DNA of 64,000 nucleotides from Chrysomallon squamiferum (GCA_012295275.1 CM022665.1:40169818-40233817); one strand, 5' to 3'; shown: positions 52,271 through 63,932, numbered from the stretch's first letter. A program made the numbers and translations. The notes: a model not told the origin generated them from the sequence alone.

Positions 52271-53912
52271 TAAAAGAAAGAAAACCCCAACAACAAAAAC
52301 AAAACAATACAATTTGAACGTTTTGTTATTTTTATTATTATTATTCTTGTTATTATTGTTATTATTATTGTTATTATTATAATTATTACTGATATTATTA
52401 TTATTATTATTATTATTATTGTTATTGTTATTTATTTTTTTAAATACCTTTAGCACTATATGAAACTTATTTGTTTCTTCAGATGAATCATATTTTTGAT
52501 TTTGTAGAAGTATTACAGTATTAAACAGTTCGCATGAAGGATAACAGGTGGGCTTAAAATACCCACCTGGTTAGTTATTTAGTGCGTGGGTGTTCTCCAG
52601 TAAACCCTACTGCATCAGCAACAACGACCACAGACGTTAAAAAAATGTCCATACTCGCCTGATTAAAGTAGCAACGCCCTACACTCCCGCCGAATCTGTG
52701 ACAATAAACTTTAACGCGAGCAAAGCTAGAGGCGTTTTTTTTTTTCTCTCTCTCTCTTCTTGTTCAGCAATACGAATAAAAACAGAGTTTATATTATTAT
52801 GTAAAAAGTGAAATGTATATACTTTATTATCGTGCGTATTAATTAAATTATATAATTATAGTCGAAGGGTGTAATTATAGTTAGGTAGCAAGCGTTGTAT
52901 TGTGTTGTTACAAATACGTCCGCACAACAACAGCCAATAGAAAATAGTTCTTCATCAAACGTCATCTTTTCTGTAAAAAGTTGTTTTGTAATTTAATAAC
53001 GTCTTGTATAAGGAATAAGATCGAATTATATTCTGATAAGCAAACAAACGTACTGTCAGATATTTAGAAGAATATTTTAATATCTTTGAAGTCAGATAGC
53101 TAATATTATTCGTACTGTCTTAACATTCATCTAGATAACAGCGTGTTTAGAAAATGTCAAAACTTATACCTTTCACTGAATTGAAATACAGACCAGTTTA
53201 AACCGAGAATACTCAAAACCTAGATACAGTCTGTTTGTTAGTATATTTCAAATTGAAAAAATAGATACCTATTTATACAAACAGTGAGACATAAATTTAA
53301 TTTTCTTGAAATTAAAGCATTGAAAAGTCTTTTAAATTCAGTATACTTCAAACTGAAATACAGATACCTGTTGTTGAAAATATTAAGGTATTAAATGCAT
53401 CATACTTCTTTATTTTTTTTATATGAATTGTGAGCCTGTACGCCGAAAGGCTTAAAACTAATAAAAAAAATAAAAATACAAAGCAATACAGGACTTCAAA
53501 CCGAAATGGGAATTTTTTTTTTTTTTTTTTTTTTTTTACGTAATTGTATAACTATTAGAGTAATTTTTAAAGTCACGCTAAAGCTACACACCCGTTGAAT
53601 TGATTGACAATTTTTGACGCATTAGAAACAATCTCCCAGGGAAACCACTTTTCGTGATTTTTATCAGGGGGCAGGTGGTGTAAACAGTTTTGTTTATCAT
53701 CTGCAAAAGCCTGCAAAACTGGTTAACAAGAAAAAGAAGAAAAAAAAAAAAAAAAAAATCCATGCATAGAACACGAATAGTTTATACAGGTGTGCCTTGT
53801 CTTGTCGTTTATTCACGATCTGGAGCATGAATCATTTTATATTGAGAAAATGAATCAGAGCGGATCAACATTTACCTGGGAGAGTGCGAGAGTTTAGAGT
53901 GATGTAAATATC

Positions 53913-53978
<66 letters not shown>

Positions 53979-54965
53979 CGAAGAGTAGAAATTAATAGTG
54001 GTTATAAAACTGAACGAATATAGAGCATTCCTGTATCAGATCAGTGTGTAATCGGACTAGGTCTTCTTAAATGTTTCAATGTAGAGATTGTGATTTGATA
54101 ATCCTTATAGATGTAGATTCACCCCTCGGGATCCGTCCGTTTGAAATATATTTTAAATAATAAAATGTAAAATTTAGCTTGCGTTTTTTTATTCTTTTTA
54201 TCTGATTTATTTTAATTTTAATAATGTCTTAAATATCTATCTATCTATCTATCTAGCTAGCTAGCTATCTACACACCCCACACACACACACACACACACA
54301 TAATATATTATTTTTAATATTATTGTTGTTGCTGTTATTAGTATTTTATATATCTATATATATATGGTATATATATATATATGTATATAAGATCTATTAG
54401 TTTACCGAAAATGGTCCTCTGTAATCATATATGAAAGAAATACAAATGTTATACAGTTAGATAAAGAAAATTTCTCTTTGACTGTTAAACACATTCAAAC
54501 TGCGATGAGTGACCATCACGCACCGCTGCCCACTAACGGGAAAATTAATGTTGCTGAAATCAGACCATGTAGTTGTGTAGACAGTAGCCGTTGTTAACGT
54601 ATTAAACGTCAGTCAAGTGGCAGATATTCTTATTAAAAATGTCCGAAACATAAATTTAGTTGTTCCGCTTCTGGTATTTGGTTGCTAATTGACATCAACC
54701 GGAGAGTTAATGCTTCGAAGTAACTTTTTAGGAGAGATAGTTAAATCTTTTATAGAATTAACTGTAACTGTTATAGTAACAAAGGAATGTAAGCATTTAG
54801 TGTATAAAACAAAGTTATTACTGTTGAAAGAAGAGAGAAAAAGAAGAGAGAAGCGAGATGGACAAATTAGTGATGTTACAGTCGTAACTTTTAATTTACA
54901 AATAAAAATGAGTGCAAAAAGTTTTACGATTTTAACAAGACTATTTGATTTTAAAATTACTGGCT

Positions 54966-55035
<70 letters not shown>

Positions 55036-55241
55036 CGTCGTTGTTGTTGTTGTTGTTGTTATTATTGAAATAGGCAACGTCTATAAACAATTTTAATAGT
55101 GGTTATTCTGCTGAAAATAGGTAAAAATGTGCTACTTTGTAACATTTATATTATAAATAAAATAAAATAAAATAAAATATATATAATACATTAATTATTG
55201 CGGAGATAAAGAAGCTAAGAAAAAGTGAAAGATAGAAAATG

Positions 55242-55314
<73 letters not shown>

Positions 55315-55731
55315 AATGATGAAGAAAAAGAAACCGAAAATAAAATGCAAATCACGTTATATTTCAGACTGGGAAGATAAAATGGGAACAAAAGAAGAAA
55401 CTAACTAATCTAATTTAATCTAATCTCTTCAGCTTCCACTGTGCTAGTCCTGAGGCACTTTTGAAAAAAAAAAAAAAAAAACGCACACAAAATACATCTA
55501 CACGTTCACAGTGCTGTACTCACCTTCGACATACCAAGGGTAATCCCATCTCCAACATCGAACGTGTTCAGTAGTGCACTTCGTTTTTCTCCACAGACCA
55601 AAAGACTCCCCAGAAACATCAGACGATGACCAGTAAGGCGCAGCGAAGGAAAGAATCTGCATTATTTCTGCTGCCAAAAGAGCTATGCACGCAATGAAAG
55701 GTATAGCGGCGGATCCAAAAAGACTCGCCAT
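46975..55731 (-). CDS. claudin-superfamily four-transmembrane protein (gene A)
   Basis: Exons 55731-55524, 47964-47815 and 47291-46975 join in phase (1, 1) to about 224 aa. TM1 is about residues 8-30. The first extracellular loop has W34, GLW at 45-47, C52 and C59, the W-GLW-C-C signature of the claudin/PMP22 superfamily. TM2 is CAIILVAIPLIVLPVYIYVA and TM3 is IMGFTTICSFLAVLCNAIG, which spans the exon 2/3 junction. TM4 is WCLIVSIIGAGFDLIGFLIL. A cytoplasmic tail of about 55 residues contains HPDHNRLYAVDN and ends ENVAVVADD. Family members act in cell junctions or as channel and receptor partners in the plasma membrane; which one applies cannot be told. ATG at 55731 is the only start giving TM1. 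The first intron is 7.6 kb. Confidence 0.8.
47328..47363. repeat. (AAT)n microsatellite
   Basis: ATT repeat (minus sense) just upstream of the last exon's acceptor in claudin-like gene A. Confidence 0.9.
47622..47653. repeat. (AAT)n microsatellite
   Basis: Triplet repeat in the second intron of claudin-like gene A, near a 30-base T-run at about 47710-47736. Confidence 0.9.
49081..49088. promoter_or_regulatory. CRE-type palindrome TGACGTCA
   Basis: A perfect CREB/ATF core in a CpG-containing patch inside the first intron of claudin-like gene A. It may belong to an enhancer or an unrecognised promoter; only the motif is seen. Confidence 0.3.
50508..50563. repeat. (GA)n microsatellite
   Basis: About 28 GA units in the first intron of claudin-like gene A. 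Confidence 0.95.
51202..51372. repeat. poly-T, (ATT)n, (AGT)n compound tract
   Basis: TTTTA units, a T-run of about 35, ATT units, then about 12 AGT units. Open in one frame as poly Phe/Tyr/Val, an artefact. Confidence 0.9.
53912..53978. repeat. (AAT)n microsatellite
   Basis: About 22 perfect AAT units. Confidence 0.95.
54968..55067. repeat. (ATT)n then (GTT)n microsatellite
   Basis: About 11 ATT followed by about 22 GTT units (with two GTC). Gives artefactual open frames on both strands. Confidence 0.95.
55245..55311. repeat. (GA)n microsatellite
   Basis: About 33 GA units, some 200 bases downstream (gene sense) of exon 1 of claudin-like gene A. Confidence 0.95.
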
Positions 55732-55737
55732 AACGAA

Positions 55738-55768
<31 letters not shown>

Positions 55769-55985
55769 TTGTTTTGTTTAAATAAATTTTAAACCAAACT
55801 GTCAGAGTAGAAGATAACAACTTACAAAACGACTGCTACTCCCACTTCAGCTTTTTTTTTTTTTTTTTTTTAAATTTCAGACCGAAGACAGCGAAACAAC
55901 AGTAAAAAGTGTTCTACGGTTGTTGAGCAGCAGCATAGGTTCCCTGTGTTTAAAGTTGGTCGCGACCACGTATATAAAATGATAA
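55732..55985 (-). promoter_or_regulatory. 5' UTR and possible core promoter of claudin-like gene A
   Basis: Upstream of the start codon the minus strand has a (GAA)n/A-rich leader, then about 230 bases out a CG-containing patch with a TATATA stretch (55971-55979). A TATA box there would give a leader of about 200 bases. The element reads better on the plus strand (TATATAAAA), so the assignment is weak. Confidence 0.3.
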
Positions 55986-56398
55986 GAAAAAAAAAAAAAC
56001 CTGACGAGCAAGTTTTGCGAGAGAATGATAACTATGCTATGCGGGTCGGTCTCTCTAGTTCGCCATGAGAAATATTAATAGTAAACCATTGATAAAACGT
56101 GGACAGGCGGAATCTTTTCAAAGCGGACGTTCAAAAAGATTCACGTCACATTAAATAAAAAGGACTGAATACATTAAAAAAAAAAAAAAAAAAAAAAAAA
56201 TCCTTTAGCTAGGTGTTGAAAAGAAACGATTTACATTCTCATTATCCTTGTTAGATATATACGTATATCTCCGTGCTACATAGTTTGTTACATAGACACT
56301 GCCGTCTGGCAAGAAGTTAATATTAAAATTAATGTTATGCTTAGAAAGGTTTAATATTTTCATGTTTTGTTTCTGTTTCTTATGTTCGTGTGTGTGTG

Positions 56399-56438
<40 letters not shown>

Positions 56439-57991
56439 GTGTGTGTGTGATACAAGATATATTGTCGTACTTTTTTTTTTATATAAAAATGACATAAATT
56501 ATTTCACATAATCTCATCATTTATTTATTAAATATATGTAGGTATGTGTTTGTATGTATGCATGTTTTATGTGTATATATGTATATTCATGTACGTGTGG
56601 TATTTATGCAGCTGAGTCGGAAGGTGGGAAGCTACTGAGGCAGGTAGGTACGTACGTACGTACTTAATTTATGTACCTCCGTACGTACGCACGCACGCAC
56701 ACACGCATGGTGCGCACACTTATCCCAGAGGATTTCTCTCTAATTCTCTGAAATATTAAGCAGGATCCTACTCTTTTCAGAAAATGAGAAGTTCTTACTA
56801 TGTTACATACTACATAGCTTCCATTCCAAATCCCATCTTATTAGTGTAATTATTGGAAAAATATTGTTCAGTATACTTCAGTATTTTGTAGATTTTTTTT
56901 TTTTTTTTTTTTTTTTTTGGTATATCCTACAACTATTAATTGCAATAAAAAACATACCCTCGAGTTTTATTATTTGTTATTTTTAATCATAATTAAGAAG
57001 GAGCGGATTAACTTTGTGACGAATCTGCAAGATCGCCCATTCTGGTATGATATATACTAGCATATTTTTCTTCTTAGAAGTAATACTGTTTTGAAAGATA
57101 ACGCTTTGACGTGGACCCTTTAAGCCATATGCTTGAAGAAAGAATACGTCGAACGTAGAATGTATTAACATACAGTAACTGAGAGATTGATTTTCAGTTT
57201 ATAATGCCTTATTGCCCTTCATGCAGTTATTTTGTTGCATCTTCGTAAAGAGACCTTTTTGCTGATTGCTTTTTAGCAGTGGGGTTTCTACTCAAACTGT
57301 GATACGTTCAAAATATCATGATAAAGGATTCTGTGTGGTTAAATGGAGTTATGACTGAAAAAACACAGATATTGTTCAGTGATGTACTTAAGGTGATAGT
57401 GAGAACAGTTCGAGTTAAAATGTACTGAATTACTTAGAAATGATGGCGATCGAATATACAGTTCTAGTTTTGTATTAAATGTTAGTTTATACATAGGTGT
57501 AGTTAATTGGTATTAAATGTTTTTGCCTCCATAGGTTTATAAGTGTATTAAAATAAATAACTTATTTATTTTAACTATTTAAACGTTTAAAAAAAAATTA
57601 AAAATTAAAAAAAATAAAACATAATAATAATAATAATTAAAAAAAAGAGAAGTAAATAAATATATAAATAAGTATATAAATAAGTATATAAATAAAATAA
57701 AATAAAGAAATTAATGTAAGATTTCATCATAATATCCAGAACTGTATACATATGTATGTATGTATGTGTGTGTATATATACTGTAAAATAAAATAAATAA
57801 AACAATAACAACAAAAGCAAATTCATTCAGTTAACAGTTTATTTTAAAATTCTTTTCAAAAGTGTGCATAAATTATAAGACATATAGCAATATTATTTCA
57901 GTTTGGATAAAATAAAAGAAACAAATATTCTAATTGTTAAAATGAAGTATAATCTCAGTAAAATTGTTTTATTGTTTGTTTGGTCTTTTGT

Positions 57992-58035
<44 letters not shown>

Positions 58036-58696
58036 ATAACATTTTAAAATAAACTGTCTATCATTGGCAGAACAATAAACAATTACGCACTATAAACGAA
58101 CCAGAAAGACTGAGCCCTGAAATTTTTATTTGTTTTTGATCTGTCACTCTTGCTATATTATTATTAATTTACTGACATTTAAATAAATTCCTAAACCAGA
58201 ACATTTTAATTTAGGGGGTGTAATTCTGGTTAGGATTGCTGTGTTTAAAGTTTAAATACATTTTTTATTTATTTATATTATTATTTTTTTTATAAAGTTT
58301 CAATAGAAAATAATTCAACCCAGTTTAGACAATTATGGATAGACTGCTTTTCAGTAGCAAATAATTCAACATAAAAGAGCATATAAATACTTTAAAAGAC
58401 AACTTTAAAATTTTTAATCTTCTCCCAGAACCATGTTTTTCTGTAACTAGATCTAAGAAACAATATATAAATATAATTAAAAAAATAATAATAGAAAACC
58501 AAACAAATAAATAAATAAAAATGTTTAAACATTCCAGATTTCTGTCATTACTTTCTTCTTATCATTTTTTTAAAATTAATTTTGACTTCTTTCAAAATTC
58601 CAATGTTGCACATTTGTATTTGTTCATCCATTCAAATTATTATGCATGATTTTAAAAGCTATAATGCCTTCATTTTTCAAAAATGTATTTTTTCAT

Positions 58697-58730
<34 letters not shown>

Positions 58731-58959
58731 ACAATAAAGTGTAACACAAATGGAAAACTGAAATGTCATAACTGCACACCTCTAAACTTGAGTCAAAAAC
58801 TAAATTTTAGCCAAGACTAACACAGTATGAATGAATACATGATACAGAGGTATACTGGAACACAGATTACATTATCAAGATGTGAAATTGTTATGAAGTC
58901 TGAATTATAAAACAGCCATGGTTGTCATGCAAGCAATTTTTCTACTGTACAGAAATGTG

Positions 58960-59620
58960 ACACTGTTAGTGTGGCATAATCACTGTTCTCACAGAGACAG
59001 AAATACAACACGTCTGTGGCTCTTGTAGTACGAAACTGTAATACAGTCATGTGCCACAGATGCAGAACATTCATTTCATATATATATATATATGTATGTC
59101 ACAGACTGACAGAGAAAAAACTGCGACTTTGATGAGACTTATTTATGTACATTTAATGAAACCCAGCACAAAAATAAAATTGACCACTGGGTGGCATTCA
59201 AAGTGTCAAAAAACAAAAACGACAGTCACAGAGGCAGAACTGTCACAGATAGAAGTATCACACATCTATATATGACAGACAGAGAGGCTGATATCACTAT
59301 CCGAGATAGAAATGTAATAAAGATATGAAGTGCGACACAGATATATGACTGTCAAAGAGGCAAAACTTACATGACGTCACATACAAGCCTGGCTCTCAAG
59401 TATTACATACGTGTCTGGTTGTTAATAGTAAAGTAATCTTCATGTGTCTTTGCTGTCTGTCACAAAAGACAGGCAGACACATACACATAGAGAGTTGTCA
59501 TGTGGATGGAACTGCTACATGTGTAGAAGAACTATCACATTATGCAGGCTGTCATGAAGAAAGAGTAAGGATGGAAAATGTGACAATGGAAGAACTGATG
59601 CGTACAATGTGTGTTCAGGT
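58960..59620. repeat. decayed minisatellite rich in TGTCACAGA-type units
   Basis: Blocks such as CTGTCACAGA, GAGGCAGAACTGTCACAG, ATGTGTAGAAGAACTATCAC, ATGCAGGCTGTCA and GGATGGAAAATGTGACA alternate with about 20-base spacing. The pattern is of old repeat units of the form GTCACAGAyGxAGAA. It extends into the 3' UTR region of claudin-like gene B. A 110-base piece of it has a close copy at 62820-62940. Confidence 0.55.
59424..59585 (+). repeat. direct repeat copy 1 (partner 62820-62940)
   Basis: Starts AATAGTAAAGTAATCTTCAT and ends near GGATGGAAAATGTGACA. It matches 62820-62940 almost base for base except for about 40 bases (CTGTCACAAAAGACAGGCAG... region) absent from the other copy. Confidence 0.85.
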
Positions 59621-59663
59621 CTCTTACTGTTTATAGACTTATCATCCAAAAGATGGAATCCTA

Positions 59664-60828
59664 TCATAGAGATATAGCCGGCACCTGCATCAGAAATATT
59701 CCAGCTAACATTTCACACAAACAGGCAACTCCTGCTGAGACCGCTGACCAGGAAATCTGTGGATGCACCTGGCTAGATTCATCAAGTTTTGCATAAAACA
59801 TGACCAGACTGGAAGAGATGGCAAATCCTGCAAAACATAAAAATACACAAATAATGTTTTTGGAAAAAAAATGAAAGAAGCAAAATCACATTTAAAAGAA
59901 AAACAAATTATTTGGATGCGTTATTCTTAAAATTAAAGCTGATATAAATGTCATGAATGTTATTATAAAACATATCACCCAGACAGTTGTTTAGCTACTG
60001 AAGTAAATATTCTTACTTCTAATTATTCCGTTGTAAAAGGTTATGTGCTTTTGAATTATTAATATACCAATAATATTTGCAGGGATAGATATAAATGTCA
60101 GCCAGAAAAATTACTGCTTAGGATTTCAAAGTGTGAGAGGGATTCCATGAGTTACAATTCAATTACAATTATTACACATACTCTCTGACGTTTTCAATAG
60201 ATCAGGACCTCACCATATCTAAATCCAGTCCTAAATATTTATTTTAAAGACAAGATAACATCATTAAATATCCTAAAAAAAGATTTCTTTCTTTGAAGTT
60301 TATAGAAATTCAGATTAGAAGGATGGTTTTAATATTAAAATTATTAGTGTTGATAAAAAACCGATTCTCAAATTCCAGGACAGAAATAAATACCAGTTTA
60401 AACATTTTAAATCTTATTAGTGCTCTGAGACATTTTATTAGTAGGAAAAGACTGAAAAAAGATAGTCTCTGGAATAATGCAATGACTTTCTTCGTTTGTA
60501 AAGAAATAAAACTCTTAGAATCATCATTTGCCATTAATATATGACTCACAGAAGTAACATGTAAAACTGATTAATATTAAAATATCGGAGGTGTAATAAG
60601 AAATAAAAGTATAGCATACCTGAAAATAAACAGACTGTTGCTATGGTGAAATTTCTTTGATTTTTAATAAGATTTTTAGGCAAAAATTTATCTAGTCGTG
60701 TTGAGAGCAGCATCATCAAAGACAATATCAAGCTGATCCATCCAAGTAAACTCAGAACTTGCAAAACGTGATACCAGACTAAAACAAATAAATAAATAAT
60801 ACAATAGTAAAGTATTAATTTATAAACT

Positions 60829-60863
<35 letters not shown>

Positions 60864-61328
60864 TAAATTCAAAAATATTTTAAGAAAGTGAGTTTTCATA
60901 GATCACTGATGATTTAGAAATCTAGTGAGCTGACTGCTGATGCATTTTTTTTTTTTTTTTTTTAAATTCTAGAACTTCTGTGTAATAAATCACAAATCTT
61001 TATTTAAGTAATCTGAAATTTATATCCTCAGTTTGCCTTTGAATGCATGCACAAATATTTCCACACCCAGTTAAAGATTATTCAGCTAATATTAAAAGCT
61101 GTATGAAAAAGACAAAAAAACAACAAACAAACACAAACACAAACCAGGTTCTTCAGAATGAAAAGCTGGAATGATCTGACATCTGAGGTAATCACAGAAT
61201 TCAACCCACCACAACCCATACGACGTGTGTGGAGGAAGTTCGAACCATGCATGAGTGACGGCAGCAAGCGTGTACAAAATATTGGCTGGAATCACCAGGT
61301 AAAGAGCCTTGCCTTCTGCAGAAGGCAT
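59664..61328 (-). CDS. claudin-superfamily four-transmembrane protein (gene B)
   Basis: Exons 61328-61145, 60778-60620 and 59827-59664 join in phase (1, 1) to about 168 aa. TM1 is LYLVIPANILYTLAAVTHAW. The first loop has W28, GLW at 38-40, C45 and C50, again the W-GLW-C-C signature. TM2 is VLSLLGWISLILSLMMLL and TM3 is FTIATVCLFSGFAISSSLVM, crossing the exon 2/3 join. TM4 is WSAVSAGVACLCEMLAGIFL, and the protein ends soon after (MQVPAISL, stop TGA). There is no long cytoplasmic tail, unlike gene A 4 kb to the left on the same strand. The same number of exons, the same phases and matching junction positions support common descent, but the sequences are very different. Function beyond a plasma-membrane claudin-like protein cannot be told. 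Confidence 0.75.
60833..60861. repeat. (AT)n microsatellite
   Basis: About 14 TA units in the first intron of claudin-like gene B. Confidence 0.95.
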
Positions 61329-61371
61329 TAGACATGTATCAGGGCGTTCCCCAAGTCATGATCTTAGATAA

Positions 61372-61850
61372 ACCTAAAAAAAAAAAAAAAAAAAAAAATT
61401 TTTTAAATATTTAAATCAGTTCATGAATATGGTGAAAACTTGATTGTTGATAAATAAAATAATTTTGAAACACATTATTATTGTTACAGCCGTAACTCGG
61501 TGTAAAGCGCTTTAGAATTTTATACATATTTTTATCTACATTTAAGCTCAACGGATCATGATCAAGTTTCAAGGATTCAAAATGAAGTTTCAGTTTTGTT
61601 TATAATTATTGTTTGTGATGTAAATTTAACACAAAACGAAACATTCAAATAAGAATGCGAATTTCCGAATATTTTATTCGAAACGAAAGTATAAATAAAA
61701 GTAACATTTAGACATGGCACATTAAATGAAATCCAATAAGGTTTATATGGGACAAAAAGAAAATAATATTTCTCACTGCTGTCTATCTATTCTTACCAGT
61801 AAACATGATTGGTATTGTTGACAGTGCTACGCTTCAACAAGGTAGTTGAA
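61372..61850 (-). promoter_or_regulatory. 5' UTR intron and probable first exon of claudin-like gene B
   Basis: The sequence upstream of the start codon has an acceptor (T-run then TTTAG, exon start near 61374). A donor (ACTG|GTAAGAAT) lies near 61798 on the minus strand. Joining them gives a leader with a short upstream ORF of 14 codons (M F T G L S K I M T W G T P). The first exon would lie at about 61798-61850. This is inferred from splice signals only. Confidence 0.35.
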
Positions 61851-62559
61851 AGTTTTCAAAACAAGTTACCGAAGACTAGTCTCAAAAACAGTTAAGGGGC
61901 AATAACTCTTTTCAATTCGTTTATCGTGGTCTTTCACAACAGATTAATTTTTAAAAGATCTTATAATGAAATAAAATATATTTATATAAAAGTAGAATAA
62001 ATTCATGTAAAAATATAAAGATGAATTATGCTAGTAGGTATGTGCATATAGATATATTTATTTACTTACATACATACCATGATACCTAAAGACTTATTTA
62101 TTTAAATAAATCAAAATCAAGCAGGACAATAATTATAACAAAAGTATAATGGATTTATTCCTTTCTAAAGTTAAACAAAGATTTTAACAGTATATTATCT
62201 TTAATTAATTATGTTGATATGTGAGAAATTTTAGTAAGAAACAGCCGTTTATTCTTGTTTTCTGAGTATTTAATATTTAACAATTAATCGCCATGCAAAT
62301 TAAGAGACTAACACCGGACTGCTGAATGTTTCGAAATCTTCCGTGTCTGTTACTTCCAGTAACTGATGTTTATTTTAACCATGATATACTTGTTTATCTG
62401 ATACAATATATATGTTTTAAATTTGAAAAACAAATAACATACAAATATATTTATTTCTTTCTTCTTTACTTACTTAGTTATTGCTTTTAAAGTTATTTTA
62501 ATATTATTTTTGATTTTCGATGGGTAGTCTTAGGATTAAAATAATAACAGATTAATAAT

Positions 62560-62589
62560 TTTTTTATTTATTTATTTATTATTATTATA

Positions 62590-62643
<54 letters not shown>

Positions 62644-62653
62644 GTTATTGTTA

Positions 62654-62691
<38 letters not shown>

Positions 62692-62694
62692 GTT

Positions 62695-62731
<37 letters not shown>
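62560..62731. repeat. (ATTT)n/(ATT)n/(GTTATT)n compound microsatellite
   Basis: About 170 bases of ATT with ATTT flanks and a GTTATT run in the middle. Confidence 0.95.
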
Positions 62732-62732
<1 letters not shown>

Positions 62733-62819
62733 TCGTTCCAAACAATACCTGATATTTTGTATTACAAAAAACAAGATGGTGTTGCATAATGTATTTCATA
62801 ATGAAAACTGTTCATTGTT

Positions 62820-62940
62820 AATAGTAAAGTAATCGTCATGTGTATTTGCTGTCATGTGGATGGAACTGCTACATGTGTAGATGAACTATCACATTATGCA
62901 GGCTGTCACGAAGAAAGAGTAAGGATGGAATATGTGACAT
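62820..62940 (+). repeat. direct repeat copy 2 (partner 59424-59585)
   Basis: Begins AATAGTAAAGTAATCGTCAT and ends ATGGAATATGTGACAT. Apart from a deletion of about 40 bases it differs from copy 1 at only a few positions, so the duplication is much younger than the units inside it. Confidence 0.85.
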
Positions 62941-63330
62941 ATAACTGTTACAAAAATCTTAAGTGTTACTGTTTTTCAGTATCAAATTTAACTTTTTAAC
63001 TATAATTAAAGCGATTTTGTAAAAAAAAGAAAAAAGAAAGCAGAAATTCTCACAAAAATGTAAATAAAAAAAAAAAAGAAAAGAAAAAAGGTCAGTACAC
63101 AAGGTTTGTAAATCTGTAACTACAACGGGGTCCATTTGGCACACAAGTAACCACTGGTCAGCGGAACTAGTTTGCTCAGCATAACTATTAAAACATGAAA
63201 GATCAAGTTCTGGCACAAAATGACATATTCACAGTTTTCTGTTTGGTTTGTTAAGTAGCGGATATGTTGGAGTATTAGAAAATCTTATTGGGCACAATCA
63301 ATTTTTTTTTTTTTTTTTTTTTATCAGTGA

Positions 63331-63508
63331 CATTGCAGCAAATCCTCTAATATTGGAATTGGATGAATATCGTGTCAAATTTAAATCTTTAAGTCTCAAA
63401 GACGTTGAAATATTGACGTCTTTAGTGGCCGTGACACGGAGGCAATCTGTTCCAAAGATAATAAGAAAACACTTTGTAAAACTAAACTGTTTGGCTATCG
63501 ACTCTTAG
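63331..63508 (+). CDS. candidate coding exon, family not recognised
   Basis: A T-run ending TTTTATCAG makes a good acceptor. After it, 59 codons (SDIAANPLILELDEYRVKF... to KLNCLAIDS) run to a TAG at 63508. Codon use is even, charge is balanced and CpGs are present, unlike the AT-rich flanks. It could be the last exon of a plus-strand gene, or a piece of an old inserted sequence. No upstream exon is visible between 61.9 and 63.3 kb. I do not recognise it. Confidence 0.35.
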
Positions 63509-63594
63509 TTATCTGGTAAGGTGCTAAACGGAGAAAAACAAAAGGTTATGAAAAAAAAAGAGAAGAAAGTTAACAGAAATATAATAAATTGAAA

Positions 63595-63820
63595 GTTAAG
63601 AGTTAGCTATTGTGAAAGGACGGGCAAAAGGCACAGTTTATGAGGGCACAGGCGTTTTTCGATGTGTTGTATAAGACCAGTGAGTGAGAAATCTTGCCAT
63701 ACTGTCTATAAGTGCGACAGTTAACAGATGAAACTGATGTTGACAATGTCACTGAGGAATCTGCCAACAAAAAGGAAGAAAAGTTACTTTGTAGAAAGTT
63801 GCAGTTTTCATTTCAGAAAT
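63595..63820 (+). other. possible further exon-like sequence
   Basis: Two short stretches look protein-coding in composition. One is about 63604-63676 (LAIVKGRAKGTVYEGTGVF then a stop); the other is about 63710-63820 (DETDVDNVTEESANKKEEKL then a stop). They lie in different frames without clear splice sites, so they may be a decayed gene or transposon. Confidence 0.2.
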
Positions 63821-63875
63821 AAAAATGGTCCTAACACTCTTTCTTTTATTTTATATATATATATATATTTTTTTT

Positions 63876-63879
<4 letters not shown>

Positions 63880-63930
<51 letters not shown>
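63880..63930. repeat. (GA)n microsatellite
   Basis: About 25 GA units, preceded by (AT)n and a T-run, followed by GTCT/GTCTCT repeats at the window end. Confidence 0.95.

Positions 63931-63932
<2 letters not shown>

Larger units (their letters stand above)
47965..55523 (-). other. first intron of claudin-like gene A
   Basis: A 7.6 kb intron with no exon seen on either strand. It is less uniformly AT-rich than the CFAP70 introns: 48740-49110, 49480-49560, 50880-51110 and 52540-52740 have CpGs and mixed sequence. It holds a CRE at 49081-49088 and microsatellites at 48164-48196 (GT), 50508-50563 (GA), 50722-50795 (AAAT), 51202-51372 (T, ATT, AGT), 52329-52430 (ATT), 53912-53978 (AAT), 54968-55067 (ATT/GTT) and 55245-55311 (GA). 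Confidence 0.6.
56160..59663. other. intergenic DNA between the two claudin-like genes
   Basis: No gene recognised. Contents: A-run 56175-56200; (GT)n with interruptions 56390-56448; TACG/CACG tetranucleotides 56650-56700; T-run 56890-56919; AT-rich DNA with (ATAA)-type runs near 57650-57700; (ATTT)n 57991-58034; (AT)n 58704-58729; and a decayed CACAGA-rich minisatellite 58960-59620 that overlaps the 3' flank of the right-hand gene. Confidence 0.5.

Noticed and set aside
54685-55096. Overlapping 130- and 135-codon frames on opposite strands
   Set aside because: Built on an (ATT)n(GTT)n tract; mirror-image open frames are expected there.
61490-61540. GTAAAGCGCTTT motif suggestive of a SINE/LINE tail
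   Set aside because: Too short, with no matching head region, so it cannot be supported as an element.
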